A stretch of 64,000 nucleotides of DNA from Calditrichota bacterium (GTDB taxonomy: Bacteria; CLD3): contig QQUF01000008.1 in NCBI GenBank assembly GCA_008501735.1, positions 242,715-306,714 of the forward strand. The letters are read 5' to 3'. The notes beneath the pieces were generated by a model, which did not search any database, was not told the DNA's origin, and worked only from the letters and a program-made list of their open reading frames with translations. The position numbers and the translations under genes were made by a program. Of the stretch, positions 1 through 9,597 are shown piece by piece; positions within the stretch are counted from its first letter, which is position 1, and each line of letters opens with the position of its first letter.

Positions 1-1060
1 TAGATTTACCTTCAGCGAGAAGTTCAGCTTTTTTCTCAAGAGACTCAATCTTCACATCACGTTTTAGAATTTCGAATCTCGTTACAACTGTGTGAACTCT
101 GTCGTAAATCGTTTCCAATTTCGTTGCTTTGTCAACCACGTATTCAGGAGTTGTGATTTTCCCAATGTCGTGTAACCAACCTGCAACTTTAAGTTCGTGC
201 ATATTTTCAGGTGAGAATTTTACTTTTGCAAAACGTCCTTCTTTAGTTTTGTGAATTGCTTCCGCAATCATCAAAGTTACTTCTGCAACTCGGCGAATAT
301 GACCACCTGTGTAAGGAGATTTTTCATCAATTGCTCCAGCAATAACTTGGATAAATGCTTCGAGTAAATCGCTAAGCCCTTTGATGAGTTGAGTGTTTGT
401 CAATGCAATTGCTGCTTGAGAAGCCAAAGATTCTATTATTTTTTGCGTTTCTTTGGAGAAAGAAATAATTTCGTTTTCTTTGTCTTGAGCGTTTAATAGT
501 TGAAGAACGCCAATGATTTCATTTTCGTGGTTTTTGAGAGGAATTACTAACATTGATGTTGAGCGGTAGCCTGTTTTTTGGTCAAAACCTTTTGTTCCTT
601 GAAAATCAAATCCACTGACTTCGTAAACATCTGGAATGTTGACAGTTTCTCCTGTAATTGCTACGTAAGCTGCAACTTGCTCGTGGTTTGGTTTCCCATC
701 AGGAAAAAGTTTAATCGGATAAAATGGACATTCAATACCTGTCGTTCCACCCATTTTGAAGTTGAGCGAAGCAGTACGTAGAATTTCAAATTTCAAATGT
801 TTGTCGTCGTCAGAAGTTCTGTAAAGCGTTCCTCCGTCTGCGTTTGTAAATTCCATCGCAGCAGTAACGATTAGTTCAAGTAGAACATTTAAATTAGATT
901 CAGCAGAAAGTGCCGTTCCGATTTGATTTAGTTTTGTAAAATTATGTTGTTGAGTCTTAAAAATTGAATCAACGGATTCTCTGAGTTTATCGAGATTTGC
1001 ACCAAGTTGTTCTTTTGGGCAACTTTCGAGTTCTTTAAAAATCTTGTTTAAGTTTTGCAT
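1..1060 (-). CDS. GAF and HD-GYP domain phosphohydrolase, C-terminus cut by the window edge
   Basis: The gene reads leftward off the window, so only about 353 N-terminal residues are visible. The start ATG at 1060 is preceded by an AAGAAAGAG ribosome site. Residues about 45-225 form a GAF-type sensor fold (ADGGTLYR near the start, IGVLQLLNAQ near the end). An HD phosphohydrolase domain follows, with the metal-binding motif LHDIGK. The GYP half lies beyond the edge. Proteins of this build usually hydrolyse cyclic-di-GMP under control of the GAF ligand; that is family knowledge and the GYP motif cannot be confirmed here. A close paralog of the same architecture lies at 43787-45679. It sits 39 nt downstream of the small membrane protein gene on the same strand. 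Confidence 0.85.
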   Translation of the reverse strand, partial: MQNLNKIFKELESCPKEQLGANLDKLRESVDSIFKTQQHNFTKLNQIGTALSAESNLNVLLELIVTAAMEFTNADGGTLYRTSDDDKHLKFEILRTASLNFKMGGTTGIECPFYPIKLFPDGKPNHEQVAAYVAITGETVNIPDVYEVSGFDFQGTKGFDQKTGYRSTSMLVIPLKNHENEIIGVLQLLNAQDKENEIISFSKETQKIIESLASQAAIALTNTQLIKGLSDLLEAFIQVIAGAIDEKSPYTGGHIRRVAEVTLMIAEAIHKTKEGRFAKVKFSPENMHELKVAGWLHDIGKITTPEYVVDKATKLETIYDRVHTVVTRFEILKRDVKIESLEKKAELLAEGKS

Positions 1061-1099
1061 TTTGCTCTTTCTTAAAAATTATGTTGTCGTTTGCAAAAG

Positions 1100-1666
1100 T
1101 TACGACTCATCTTCTCTTTTGTCTGAGTCAGGATTTTGGGCTTGTGGCATAAAATCCTCTTCAGAATATTTTTCTTTGTTTTGTTTTGTATCTTTTTCTT
1201 CGTCTTCCTGTTTAGGAAGTTCTGTTCTTTGGCTTTGTTTTGTTCTTTCTCTTTCTTTTTCGTTAATTTCTCTTCTTACAATTTGTAAAACTCTTCCTTC
1301 ATCAAAAGAAGAATTTTCCTGCTTAGGTAAATCGACCTGTGCTTCAAGTTCCAAAGGTCCAATAAAACCCGAAACTAAATTGTAAATTACAACTGCAATT
1401 GCAACTAAAATTGTTGTAAAGAAACTTGAAAATATCGAAGCAAAAAGTGAAAAAAATGTAGCTGTGAGTGTTCCAAGAGTTGATAAGTCAGAAACCTGTT
1501 GGCTTAAGTTATAATCTAATTCCGAGATTCCTGAAAAAAGGCTTAACAAGAATGAAAAGAAAAACATAAAGTATAGAAAAAAAACAATTGTGTTAATCAC
1601 AAATGCAATTTTTACAACGGGCCAAACTGGGATTCGGTTAAGAGAAATTTTAGTAATTTGGGACAT
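1100..1666 (-). CDS. Small two-helix membrane protein, DUF3566-like
   Basis: This 188-residue protein has a first hydrophobic helix at about residues 17-45 and a second at about 65-103, then a charged Glu/Lys/Gln-rich cytoplasmic-type tail of about 80 residues. The N-terminal IPVWPVVKIAF segment and the helix ending YNLVSGFIGPLELE resemble the DUF3566 membrane domain. That assignment comes from pattern memory and is tentative. No catalytic motif is visible. It lies downstream of the chaperone pair (45 nt gap) and upstream of the HD-GYP gene, all on the minus strand, so it may belong to the mfd-ppiC-surA transcript. Function unknown. Confidence 0.6.
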   Translation of the reverse strand: MSQITKISLNRIPVWPVVKIAFVINTIVFFLYFMFFFSFLLSLFSGISELDYNLSQQVSDLSTLGTLTATFFSLFASIFSSFFTTILVAIAVVIYNLVSGFIGPLELEAQVDLPKQENSSFDEGRVLQIVRREINEKERERTKQSQRTELPKQEDEEKDTKQNKEKYSEEDFMPQAQNPDSDKREDES

Positions 1667-1711
1667 TTTTTCTCCAAGATTCTACTACTGGTTTTAGATA
1701 ACTACAAAAAA

Positions 1712-3004
1712 CTACTCATTATTCTGTCTAATTTCGATGAAAACATTTTCTTTCAAACTTTCCACCCATTTTTGGTACTCTTTTTCTTTTTTGAAATTGA
1801 GTGCGAAACCTTGAAGTTGCTCCCAATCTTCATCTAAAGACAAATCTCTTGGTGGCTTTCTTTCTTCGAGTCTTAGCAAATGAAAACCGAATTCACTTTT
1901 AAAAGGCTCGCTAATCTCATTTTCTTTTAATTTCGTGATTTGTTCGCGAAAAGCACCGTTTGTGAGTTTCCCAATTTCAAACCAACCTAAGTTTCCACCT
2001 TTGAAAGCAGTTTCTTTATCCAAAGAATATTTTTGAGCTAAATCTTCGAAAGTTGTGCTTCCATTTTCGATTCTGTCTTTAAAACTTTTCAAAGTATCCA
2101 AAACAGCTTTTTCATCGTTTGAAGAAGTTCTAAAACCTGAAAGAATGTGTCTTGTGTTGATTTTTTCTCCACGTCTTTCAAGTAGTTGAATAATGTGAAA
2201 ACCGAATTGAGTTTCAACAAGGTCAGAAATTTCATTTTGTTCAAGTCCAAAAGCGACTTTTTCAAATTCTTTTACAAAAACACCTCTTTCAACCCAACCA
2301 AGTTCTCCGCCGTTTTGACTTGAACCAGGGTCGTCAGAAAAACTTTCTGCAAGGTCTGCGAAATTCCCGCCTTTTTTAAGAGAGTCTTGAATTGCAATAA
2401 TTTTTTGTAAAGCTAATTCTCTTGCTCCACCACCAGCTAAAGCGTCAAGTAAAATGTGGCTTAGTCTTACTGATTCATCAACTTGTGGCAAACTATCTTT
2501 TTCAGCAGCATAAAATCTTTCTACCTCATTTCTTGAGACAGTGAGTTTTGCAAATCTCTCTCGTTGTAATTTTTCTACTTTAAGGTTTTTCGTGATTTCT
2601 TGGCGGTATTTTCGGCGAATTGCTCGTAAGGAGTAACCAAGTTGCTCTATCAATTTGTCTTCGGTTCCGAAGTAACCCATCATTCTGTCAATTTGTTCTT
2701 CAACAGCTTGTTGGACTTGTGCAGCATCAACTTCAACTGTGTCATCAATTGCTTTTGCCAAAATTACTTTTTGACTGATTAGTCTCTGTAAAACGTCGTT
2801 TCTGATTTCTTCAAGTTCGGATTCGCTTTTGTCTAACGAATTGCTTTGGTAAAGCATATTTTGGACAAATTGCTCAATTTCACTTGCCAAAATTATTTCG
2901 TCATCAACAACTGCAATGACTTTGTCTATCACTTCTTGTGCAAAAAGTGTTTTCGCTGAGAAGATTAGTGTAAGCGTAAGAATTAGTATTTTTAGTGAGT
3001 TCAT
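1712..3004 (-). CDS. surA: Periplasmic peptidyl-prolyl isomerase/chaperone, SurA type
   Basis: The 430 residues begin with a cleavable signal peptide (about 1-22, ending SAKTLFAQ). An alpha-helical SurA N-terminal chaperone domain follows (about 25-165), then two parvulin (PpiC) domains, each opening with a HIL motif (SHILLD near 180, RHILSG near 283) and carrying the GGxLGW-type loop (GGELGW, GGNLGW). SurA proteins escort unfolded outer-membrane proteins through the periplasm. The length fits the family. The start overlaps the stop of the upstream chaperone gene in an ATGA configuration, which suggests translational coupling. The assignment to the SurA group is firm; identity of clients is inferred. 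Confidence 0.88.
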   Translation of the reverse strand: MNSLKILILTLTLIFSAKTLFAQEVIDKVIAVVDDEIILASEIEQFVQNMLYQSNSLDKSESELEEIRNDVLQRLISQKVILAKAIDDTVEVDAAQVQQAVEEQIDRMMGYFGTEDKLIEQLGYSLRAIRRKYRQEITKNLKVEKLQRERFAKLTVSRNEVERFYAAEKDSLPQVDESVRLSHILLDALAGGGARELALQKIIAIQDSLKKGGNFADLAESFSDDPGSSQNGGELGWVERGVFVKEFEKVAFGLEQNEISDLVETQFGFHIIQLLERRGEKINTRHILSGFRTSSNDEKAVLDTLKSFKDRIENGSTTFEDLAQKYSLDKETAFKGGNLGWFEIGKLTNGAFREQITKLKENEISEPFKSEFGFHLLRLEERKPPRDLSLDEDWEQLQGFALNFKKEKEYQKWVESLKENVFIEIRQNNE

Positions 3005-4815
3005 TTTTTCTTTTCAATGTCCTTGTTTTTTCTGTCGTCTTTTTCAACGTAATTTGTAATTGCTTTTTGCAATGCCTCTTCATTAACCTCAATTTTAACA
3101 TTTTTTTCTACAAGGTCTCTGAATTTTTTTTCTTCAATTTTCTTTTTCTCGTTTTGGTAGTCGTTTCCAACTTTATTTTTGATTTTTTCTAGGGGAATAA
3201 AATCAGGTTCTACTTTCTTGACTATGTAAAAAACTTCAATTCCATTTTTTGCTTCTAAAGGACCAAATGCTTCGCCAGCTTGGTAAGATTGAGCAAGTTG
3301 AACAACATCAAGTTGTGCATCTTGTGGAACAGTTCTGATTTTTACTTTATCGTCTGTAATTTTTAAATCTTTAAGAATTGCTTCTAGTTTCTCGCCGTCT
3401 TTGATTCTTTGAACAATTATATTTCCTTGAATCTCTTCTAAAACAGAAATTTGTCTAAGTTCTAACCAACCACCATCTTTGTAGTTATCTTTATTTTTCT
3501 CATAATAATCTTTTACTTCTTCTTGAGTAAAAGAAGTTGTGATTCCAAGATTGTTTCTTCTGACTTGTTTGAAAATTTGGTCTTCAAAAACCGAATCACC
3601 TAGATCCAAAAATTCTTGCTTCTGAGCAAAACCTTCGTTCAAAGCTCTTGCAACAAAAAGGTCTTGTTTTACAGCAACATTAATTGCATCGTAAATTCCT
3701 TGCTCTTTTTCAAAAACTGCCTTACGGTTTTCTCTTCTTGCAACAATAAGCAAATCTTTAACAGTAACGTTCCCGTCAAGGTCTTCCAAAAGGTAGTTGT
3801 AGTAAAGTTTTGGTGGAACTTGTTCGGTTTGAATTTGAGGTTTATTGTAAGTCATCAAAACTGTGTCAAGCCATTCAGGAGCTAAATCTGTTGTTGGGTC
3901 ATTAAAATAATCTTTTGCTTCTTGAGAAGGGTTTGCGAGGTTTTTCACAATTTCTTTATGAAGTTTACGAACCATTACGCTATCAATTTTCATCTGTGCT
4001 TCGCGGTCTATTTTTGCTGAGTAATCGTTTAAGTATTCAGCAATTTCATAACTTTTAGACCTTAGGAGTTCATCAAAAAGTTTGTCTCTTTCTTCTTGGT
4101 AAGGCTTGAGTTTCACAGGGTTACGAGAAAGAAGTTTCATAACGTGAAATCCGTAAGCAGATTGGACAGGTTCAGGAATAATGTCAGGTTGAAGTTCAAA
4201 AGCTGCTTCTTGAAAACCGTCAACCATTTCGCCCCAAACGAATTCGCCAATCTCTCCACCATTTTTTGCAGTCGTTGTGTCTTTGGAATGTTTTGCTGCT
4301 AATTCTGTGAAGTCTTCTCCGTCAATTACTTTTTGACGAATTTCTTGTGCAAGTTCTTTTGTGTCAACGAGAATGTGGGCAACGTTTACTTTGACTTTTC
4401 GCTTTTCATAAAAGGCTTTAATTTCCTCTTCTGTAACGAATTTTTGAAGTTCGGATTTGTAAAGTCCTTTTTCTACCAAAGCTGTTTTGAGGTTTCTGAC
4501 AGTTGTTAATTTTACAGGGAAATCTTTCTCTGTTCCAGTTAGTAGTCCGTAAACATAATCCGATTTGTTTTGAATGATTTTGTCAAATTCTTTTCTTTTA
4601 CGCTCTTCTGACAACTTTCCAAAGACACCAAGTCTGTTGTAAAAATCTTGAGTCGTAACTTTGTAAGTGTCAATTGTTGCGAGAACTTCGTTTGGGGAAT
4701 TTGGTTGTTCTGTTGAACTACAACCAAAAAATGTTGCTAAAATTAAACTTAGTATTAGGTTTTTGAACTTTGTTGTTCTGTTTGTGAAAATTTCTAAAAC
4801 TCTTCTTGATTCCAT
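3001..4815 (-). CDS. Parvulin-domain chaperone lipoprotein
   Basis: This 604-residue protein starts with a long basic region, a hydrophobic stretch and a lipobox-like ATFFGC (Cys about 32), so it is predicted to be an outer- or inner-membrane-anchored periplasmic lipoprotein. One clear PpiC domain lies at about 125-225 (HILVDTKEL, GGEIGEF, GFHVMKLL). A helical middle region follows and then a second, diverged parvulin-like region near 450-560. An AAGGAAAAAT site precedes the ATG at 4815. The gene sits between mfd (58 nt gap) and surA (4-nt overlap). The lipoprotein and the SurA homolog probably act together in outer-membrane protein biogenesis, which this organism needs for T9SS cargo; this joint role is inference. 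Confidence 0.82.
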   Translation of the reverse strand: MESRRVLEIFTNRTTKFKNLILSLILATFFGCSSTEQPNSPNEVLATIDTYKVTTQDFYNRLGVFGKLSEERKRKEFDKIIQNKSDYVYGLLTGTEKDFPVKLTTVRNLKTALVEKGLYKSELQKFVTEEEIKAFYEKRKVKVNVAHILVDTKELAQEIRQKVIDGEDFTELAAKHSKDTTTAKNGGEIGEFVWGEMVDGFQEAAFELQPDIIPEPVQSAYGFHVMKLLSRNPVKLKPYQEERDKLFDELLRSKSYEIAEYLNDYSAKIDREAQMKIDSVMVRKLHKEIVKNLANPSQEAKDYFNDPTTDLAPEWLDTVLMTYNKPQIQTEQVPPKLYYNYLLEDLDGNVTVKDLLIVARRENRKAVFEKEQGIYDAINVAVKQDLFVARALNEGFAQKQEFLDLGDSVFEDQIFKQVRRNNLGITTSFTQEEVKDYYEKNKDNYKDGGWLELRQISVLEEIQGNIIVQRIKDGEKLEAILKDLKITDDKVKIRTVPQDAQLDVVQLAQSYQAGEAFGPLEAKNGIEVFYIVKKVEPDFIPLEKIKNKVGNDYQNEKKKIEEKKFRDLVEKNVKIEVNEEALQKAITNYVEKDDRKNKDIEKKK

Positions 4816-4873
4816 TAATTTTTCCTTTAAGATTCCATTTTTTACTGAAAGTTTACTCTCTTACGTAAATAAT

Positions 4874-7800
4874 TTAGTTTGTTTTTTCTTTCCAAAATAT
4901 TTTCAAAAATTCTTGAACTTTTTCAAATTTTTCTTTCCAAGTTCCTTTTGTTAAGTGTAAAAGAACTCCGAATTTATCGCCCGAAAGATACTTAAAATGA
5001 ATTCCTTTTGCTTTAGCTTTTTGCACAAAATCCAAAGCAATTCCTTCGTTAAGCTCTTCCTTTGTCCAAAAGCCTTCTTTTAGGTAAGCAGTAACTTGTT
5101 TATCATTTAAATTTACCTTGTCAAAACCTGCTTTTTGAGCACAAACTTTAACCAAAATTACTGACATCAAACTTTCTGCTTGGCTTGGAAGCTGTCCGAA
5201 TCGGTCTCGCAATTCTTCGGCAATTTCGTGAACTTCAAGTTCTTCTTTTGCATCACTAAGTTTGCGGTAAAACTCAAACCGAAGTTGTGGAACGTCAACG
5301 TAACTTTCCGGCAAGTAAGAAATTGCAGTACAGTTTACAGTTGTTTCGATTTTGATTTCAGGTTCTCTGTCTTCGGCAATTGCTTTGCGCCTCAAAAGTT
5401 CTTCTTCAAGCATTTGCAAGTAAAGTTCAAAACCAACGTCTTTCACAAAACCGCTTTGCTGAACACCAAGAATGTTTCCTGCACCGCGGAGTTCCATATC
5501 TTTCATTGCAACTTCGAGTCCTGCTCCTAAGTGCTGAAATTCTTCAATTACTCTTAGTCTTCTTCGCGATTTCTCTTGAATTCCGATTAACGAAGGAACA
5601 ACCAAGTAAGCGAAAGCCTGACGAGTAGAGCGACCAACTCTTCCACGAAGTTGGTAAAGTTCGGCAAGTCCGAGATTTTGTGCGTTGTGAACGATTAGCG
5701 TGTTTGCGTTTGCGATGTCAAGTCCTGACTCAATAATTGTTGTCGCAATCAAAACGTCGTACTTGTGGTCAAGAAAATCAAACATCACTTTTTCGAGTTG
5801 AGTTCCTGACATTTGTCCGTGTCCGACAATGAATTTTCCTTCGGGAACAAGTTCTTTCAGTTGCTCCGAAATCGAATAAATTGATTTCACTCTGTTGTGA
5901 AGGAAGAAAACCTGTCCGCCTCTTTCGAGTTCAAAACGAATTGCTTCTGCGATTGATTGCGGATTGTAAATTTTTATTTCAGTGTGAACAGGAAGTCTGT
6001 CTTTTGGTGGAGTGTTAATGTTTGAAATGTCTTTGATTCCGACTAAAGTTTGGTGCATTGTTCTTGGAATCGGCGTTGCAGTCATCATCAAAATATCGAC
6101 TTTGTTTTGGTAAGACTTGAGCCTTTCTTTGTGCTTAACTCCAAAACGATGTTCTTCGTCAATTATCAAAAGTCCCAAATTGCCAAACTCAATGTCTTTT
6201 GAAAGAAGTCTGTGAGTTCCGATTACGATGTCAACTTTGCCGTTTTTCATCAAACCGAGAGTTTCTTTCTGTTCTTGTTTTGTCCGAGTTCGAGCCATCA
6301 GTCTAACTTCAACGGGAAAAGTCTCAAGTCGTTTTTTGAAAGTCAAGTAATGTTGGTTTGCAAGAACAGTTGTCGGAACGAGAATCGCAACTTGTTTGCC
6401 ACCACAAACAGCTTTGAAAGCCGCTCTTAAAGCAACTTCCGTTTTTCCGTAACCAACGTCGCCACAAAGCAACCTTTCCATCGGAATTATTGATTCCATA
6501 TCTTTTTTGATTTCGGAAATTACAGTGAGTTGGTCTTCTGTTTCTTCATACTCGAAAGTCGCTTCCATTTGGTTCTGCAAGTCGTTGTCAGGTGGGAAAG
6601 CAAAACCTTTTGAGATTTTCCTTTCTGCTTCAACACGAATTAATTCTTCGGCGATTTCTTCAAGTTTTTTCTGAACTTTTGCTTTTGTACGAACCCATTC
6701 TCTTGTGTGAAGTTTTGAGATTTTCGGAACAGAATCAGGACTGTGTCCGGTGTATTTTTGAATTTTGTTGAATTTCTCAATCGTAACGTAAACGTAATCG
6801 CTTCCTTCGTAGGCGATTTTCAGACACTCTTTTTCTGTGTCGCCCATTTTTAGTTTTACGAGTCCTTCGTAAATACCAATTCCGTAATCCGAGTGAACGA
6901 CAATTTCACCAAATTCCATTGCTTCGAGTTTTTTGAGAGCAACAGCAGGTGAGATTTTTTTGTGAGAAGCAATTCTGACCCTTTTGCCCAAAATCTCAAA
7001 ATTTGTAACAACAAGTTCGTTTGAAGCAAGAATTTCAAAACCTTGCTTGAGTCCTTTTTCGTAGTAAACGACGTTGTTGCAGTCGTGGAATTGCTCCAAG
7101 AATCTTTCTTTGTAGTAGCGGTTTTCGCAGTAAAGATGAACTTTTGAAAAGTTCAAAAATTCTTTTCGTGCCGTTTCAAAATTTCCTTTGAAAGATTTTG
7201 CAGGTTTTAGTCGAAAATCAATTTCGGGCTTTTCGGTCAGAGATTCAACAATCAGTTGAAAAGGTTTGAGAAGTTCTTTCAGTTTTGCAACAGGAATTCT
7301 AACGTCTTTTTTTGCAAATTTTTCACTAACACTTTCAAGAATTTCAGGAAGGCTCAAACCACTTTTAAAAAGAATTTTGGCATTTTTGTCAAGTTGTTCG
7401 ATTCTTGGTTTTTTCTCAAGTTCACCGACGAAAATTGCAGGAACTGAAATTTCGTTTTGAGTTTCAAGGCTTGTTTGGTTCGTAACGTCAAAAGTTGAAA
7501 TTCGGATTACTTCGTCAAAGTCAATTTCGATTCTGATTGGAAGCTCGGAGTCTTTTGGGAAAACGTCAAGAATGTTTCCACGAACACTAAATTCACCTTC
7601 AATTTCGACCATTGAAGTTCGTGTGTAACCGATTTCGACAAGGTAATCGAGAAGAACTTCTTGGTCTTGAGTTTCATTGATTTTGATATTTAAGTTGAGT
7701 TCTTCGAGGTCTTCAAAAAGTGGAATTTCTTCAAAAAGCTCTTGCCAAGTGAAAACTTTAACTTCTGTTTCAGAATGAAATTTTGGTGAGTTTTGGACTT

Positions 7801-7981
7801 TTAAACCAAAAGATTCGAGTTCGGCTTGAGTCTCTTCAAAGTTCCCATAATTCTCAACTGCAACAACGATTCGGTTGTTTTGTGAGCAGAAAAAAGGAAG
7901 CCAACCTTCTGTCGAAGATTTTAAAATCGCAACTTTGGAAGCGAGTTTCTCAGGCAATTTAAAATGTTCTTGATGACTCAT
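4874..7981 (-). CDS. mfd: Transcription-repair coupling factor Mfd
   Basis: The protein removes RNA polymerase stalled at DNA lesions and recruits UvrAB. Visible parts in order: a shortened UvrB-like N-terminal region (about 1-200); the RNA-polymerase interaction (CarD-like) domain with GEIVVHSDYGIGIYEG and the YVYVTIE strand; the superfamily 2 motor with Walker A LLCGDVGYGKTEVA, the DEEHRFG box and the ATPIPRTM and QLRGRVGR motifs; and a C-terminal TRCF domain (RFEFYRKL, LRDRFGQLP). At 1035 residues it is shorter than the roughly 1150 of the E. coli protein, and the deficit is in the N-terminal domains. No Shine-Dalgarno site is obvious; the leader carries an 11-bp direct repeat. It heads the minus-strand chaperone operon. 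Confidence 0.97.
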   Translation of the reverse strand: MSHQEHFKLPEKLASKVAILKSSTEGWLPFFCSQNNRIVVAVENYGNFEETQAELESFGLKVQNSPKFHSETEVKVFTWQELFEEIPLFEDLEELNLNIKINETQDQEVLLDYLVEIGYTRTSMVEIEGEFSVRGNILDVFPKDSELPIRIEIDFDEVIRISTFDVTNQTSLETQNEISVPAIFVGELEKKPRIEQLDKNAKILFKSGLSLPEILESVSEKFAKKDVRIPVAKLKELLKPFQLIVESLTEKPEIDFRLKPAKSFKGNFETARKEFLNFSKVHLYCENRYYKERFLEQFHDCNNVVYYEKGLKQGFEILASNELVVTNFEILGKRVRIASHKKISPAVALKKLEAMEFGEIVVHSDYGIGIYEGLVKLKMGDTEKECLKIAYEGSDYVYVTIEKFNKIQKYTGHSPDSVPKISKLHTREWVRTKAKVQKKLEEIAEELIRVEAERKISKGFAFPPDNDLQNQMEATFEYEETEDQLTVISEIKKDMESIIPMERLLCGDVGYGKTEVALRAAFKAVCGGKQVAILVPTTVLANQHYLTFKKRLETFPVEVRLMARTRTKQEQKETLGLMKNGKVDIVIGTHRLLSKDIEFGNLGLLIIDEEHRFGVKHKERLKSYQNKVDILMMTATPIPRTMHQTLVGIKDISNINTPPKDRLPVHTEIKIYNPQSIAEAIRFELERGGQVFFLHNRVKSIYSISEQLKELVPEGKFIVGHGQMSGTQLEKVMFDFLDHKYDVLIATTIIESGLDIANANTLIVHNAQNLGLAELYQLRGRVGRSTRQAFAYLVVPSLIGIQEKSRRRLRVIEEFQHLGAGLEVAMKDMELRGAGNILGVQQSGFVKDVGFELYLQMLEEELLRRKAIAEDREPEIKIETTVNCTAISYLPESYVDVPQLRFEFYRKLSDAKEELEVHEIAEELRDRFGQLPSQAESLMSVILVKVCAQKAGFDKVNLNDKQVTAYLKEGFWTKEELNEGIALDFVQKAKAKGIHFKYLSGDKFGVLLHLTKGTWKEKFEKVQEFLKIFWKEKTN

Positions 7982-7986
7982 TTAGC

Positions 7987-8018
7987 TAATGACTAATGTT
8001 TAATGATTAATGACTAAT
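7987..8018. repeat. 11-bp direct repeat in the mfd leader
   Basis: TAATGACTAAT occurs at 7987-7997 and again at 8008-8018, exactly 21 bp apart, with the related word TTTAATGATTAATG between them. The repeat ends only a few bases upstream of the mfd start codon. The rest of the 7982-8240 spacer between the divergent mfd and Kelch genes is AT-rich, with a 16-base T-run near 8184 and no other structure I can name. Confidence 0.6.
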
Positions 8019-8255
8019 AATTTTGTCATTGATTTTGGGAGTGCAAAATTAAAAAACTAAATTAAAATTCAAAGTGGAATTACCAAATTTTGTACCAAAG
8101 TTAGTTTTTTGTTTTTAAAGGGATTTGTGGGAATTGCTTTGTGTAACCTTCGGTGAAAAAGTTGTGTAAAGAAAGATTAGCTATTTTTTTTTTTTTTCAA
8201 AAAATCGCTATCTTAAGAATTGAAAAAATAATAATCTTAAATGAAAGGTAGGAAA

Positions 8256-9524
8256 ATGAAAAACCTATTAAAAACAACCTTACTTTTAGTGTTCGTATTT
8301 GCACTAAGTGTTCCCGAAGCATTTTGTCAGCTCTTTACTTGGGAAATGAAAACTCCAATGCCAACAAGAAGAGAGTACGCAGCTTCAGAAGTTGTAAATG
8401 GAAAAATCTACGTTATTGGTGGTTATGAAATAGGAGGCTCAACATCTATTGCAGGAAAAAACGAAGAATACGATACTACAACAGATACTTGGACAACCAA
8501 AACTTCAATGAACATTCCGAGGGAGCAAGTAGCTTCAACAGTTTTCAATAATCAAATATATGTCATTGGAGGAACCACAAGTTCTAGTGAAATTAATGTT
8601 GTCGAAGTATATAATCCTTCAACAGATACTTGGTCAGCTAAACCTTCAATGCCAACTATAAGAAAAAATTTAGAAGCAGAAGTTGTAAATGGAAAGATTT
8701 ATGCAATTGGAGGATATATTTATGATAATGGAGATGTTTATTTTGATGTAGTAGAAGAATTTGACCCTTCAACAAATACTTGGACTACAAAGGCTCCAAT
8801 GCCAACTGCAAGGAGCAGTTTTTCTACTTGTGTCGTAAATGACAAAATTTATGTTGTTGGAGGTAATAGTGACTCAGGAGAACTTAACTCAGTAGAAGTA
8901 TATGACCCTTCAACGGATACTTGGTCCATAAAAAATCCAACTTCAAATTTAAGAAGAGGCTTAGTTGTTGAGGCATATAACAATAAAATCTATGCAATTG
9001 GTGGTAGATTTAACTCAAATATTCTATCCAGTGTTGAAGAATATGATGTAGTTAATGATGTTTGGACTCCTTCAACTCCAATGCTTTTGGCACTTTCAGA
9101 GGGAGCATCTTCAATTTATAATGGCAAAATATATGTTTTTGGAGGAAAAGATGATAATTCTTATCCTGATAGTTCTTCAAATGTAGTTGAAGCTTTCACA
9201 GTAGGTAATCCATCATCATTGGAAGAAAATGAAAGTTCATTTCCAAAACAATTCTCACTCCAACAAAACTATCCTAACCCATTCAACCCAAACACAAGAA
9301 TAAGTTTTGATTTGTTCCAAAGTTCAGAAGTTGAACTTACAATTTACAACTCACTTGGAAAAGAAATCACAACGCTTTCTCAAGGTAAACTAAATTCAGG
9401 AAATCACAATTTTGATTGGAATGGAACTGATAAAACCGGTAAATCTGTTTCGTCAGGTTTGTACGTTTACAAACTCAAAACAGAAAATGGCTTTGCAAAC
9501 AAAAAGATGCTTTTGATTAAGTAA
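8256..9524 (+). CDS. Secreted Kelch-repeat beta-propeller with T9SS sorting domain
   Basis: The preferred start is the ATG at 8256, because AAAGGTAGG lies just upstream and the protein then begins with a clean signal peptide (MKNLLKTTLLLVFVFALS, cleaved after about residue 24). An in-frame ATG at 8241 would add five residues. Six Kelch blades follow, each with a KIYxIGG-type core (KIYVIGGY, QIYVIGGT, KIYAIGGY, KIYVVGGN, KIYAIGGR, KIYVFGGK), consistent with a six-bladed propeller. The last 85 residues form a T9SS type A sorting domain: the NYPNPFNPNT motif, a WNGTDKTG beta-hairpin, then GLYVYKLK and KKMLLIK. It should cross the outer membrane by T9SS and be surface-attached or released. Ligand unknown. 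Blade-encoding DNA is internally repetitive. Confidence 0.88.
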   Translation: MKNLLKTTLLLVFVFALSVPEAFCQLFTWEMKTPMPTRREYAASEVVNGKIYVIGGYEIGGSTSIAGKNEEYDTTTDTWTTKTSMNIPREQVASTVFNNQIYVIGGTTSSSEINVVEVYNPSTDTWSAKPSMPTIRKNLEAEVVNGKIYAIGGYIYDNGDVYFDVVEEFDPSTNTWTTKAPMPTARSSFSTCVVNDKIYVVGGNSDSGELNSVEVYDPSTDTWSIKNPTSNLRRGLVVEAYNNKIYAIGGRFNSNILSSVEEYDVVNDVWTPSTPMLLALSEGASSIYNGKIYVFGGKDDNSYPDSSSNVVEAFTVGNPSSLEENESSFPKQFSLQQNYPNPFNPNTRISFDLFQSSEVELTIYNSLGKEITTLSQGKLNSGNHNFDWNGTDKTGKSVSSGLYVYKLKTENGFANKKMLLIK

Positions 9525-9544
9525 AAAATCAGATTTGTATTTTT

Positions 9545-9579
9545 AAAGCCAAAACAAAATTTTTTGTTTTGGCTTTTTT
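9545..9579 (+). terminator. Rho-independent terminator after the Kelch gene
   Basis: A long inverted repeat with arms AAAGCCAAAACAAAA (9545-9559) and TTTTGTTTTGGCTTT (9562-9576) is followed by further T residues, 20 nt after the Kelch stop codon. The A- and T-rich ends could let it act in both directions, but the minus-strand DUF1289 gene ends immediately beyond it, so it may serve both convergent genes. Confidence 0.8.
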
Positions 9580-9597
9580 AATGTCTAAAAAAGTATT

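Noticed and set aside
1044..1385. 113-codon plus-strand open frame at the 3' end of the small membrane protein gene
   Set aside because: Antisense to the DUF3566-like gene, Ser/Phe/Leu-rich as expected of a shadow of a Lys/Glu-rich tail.
8181..8200. T-rich run in the mfd-Kelch spacer as a terminator
   Set aside because: No GC stem precedes it on either strand, and neither divergent gene ends there.
8241..9524. CRISPR-like periodic repeats in the Kelch gene
   Set aside because: The periodicity is of protein blades within one open frame; there are no identical direct repeats with unique spacers.
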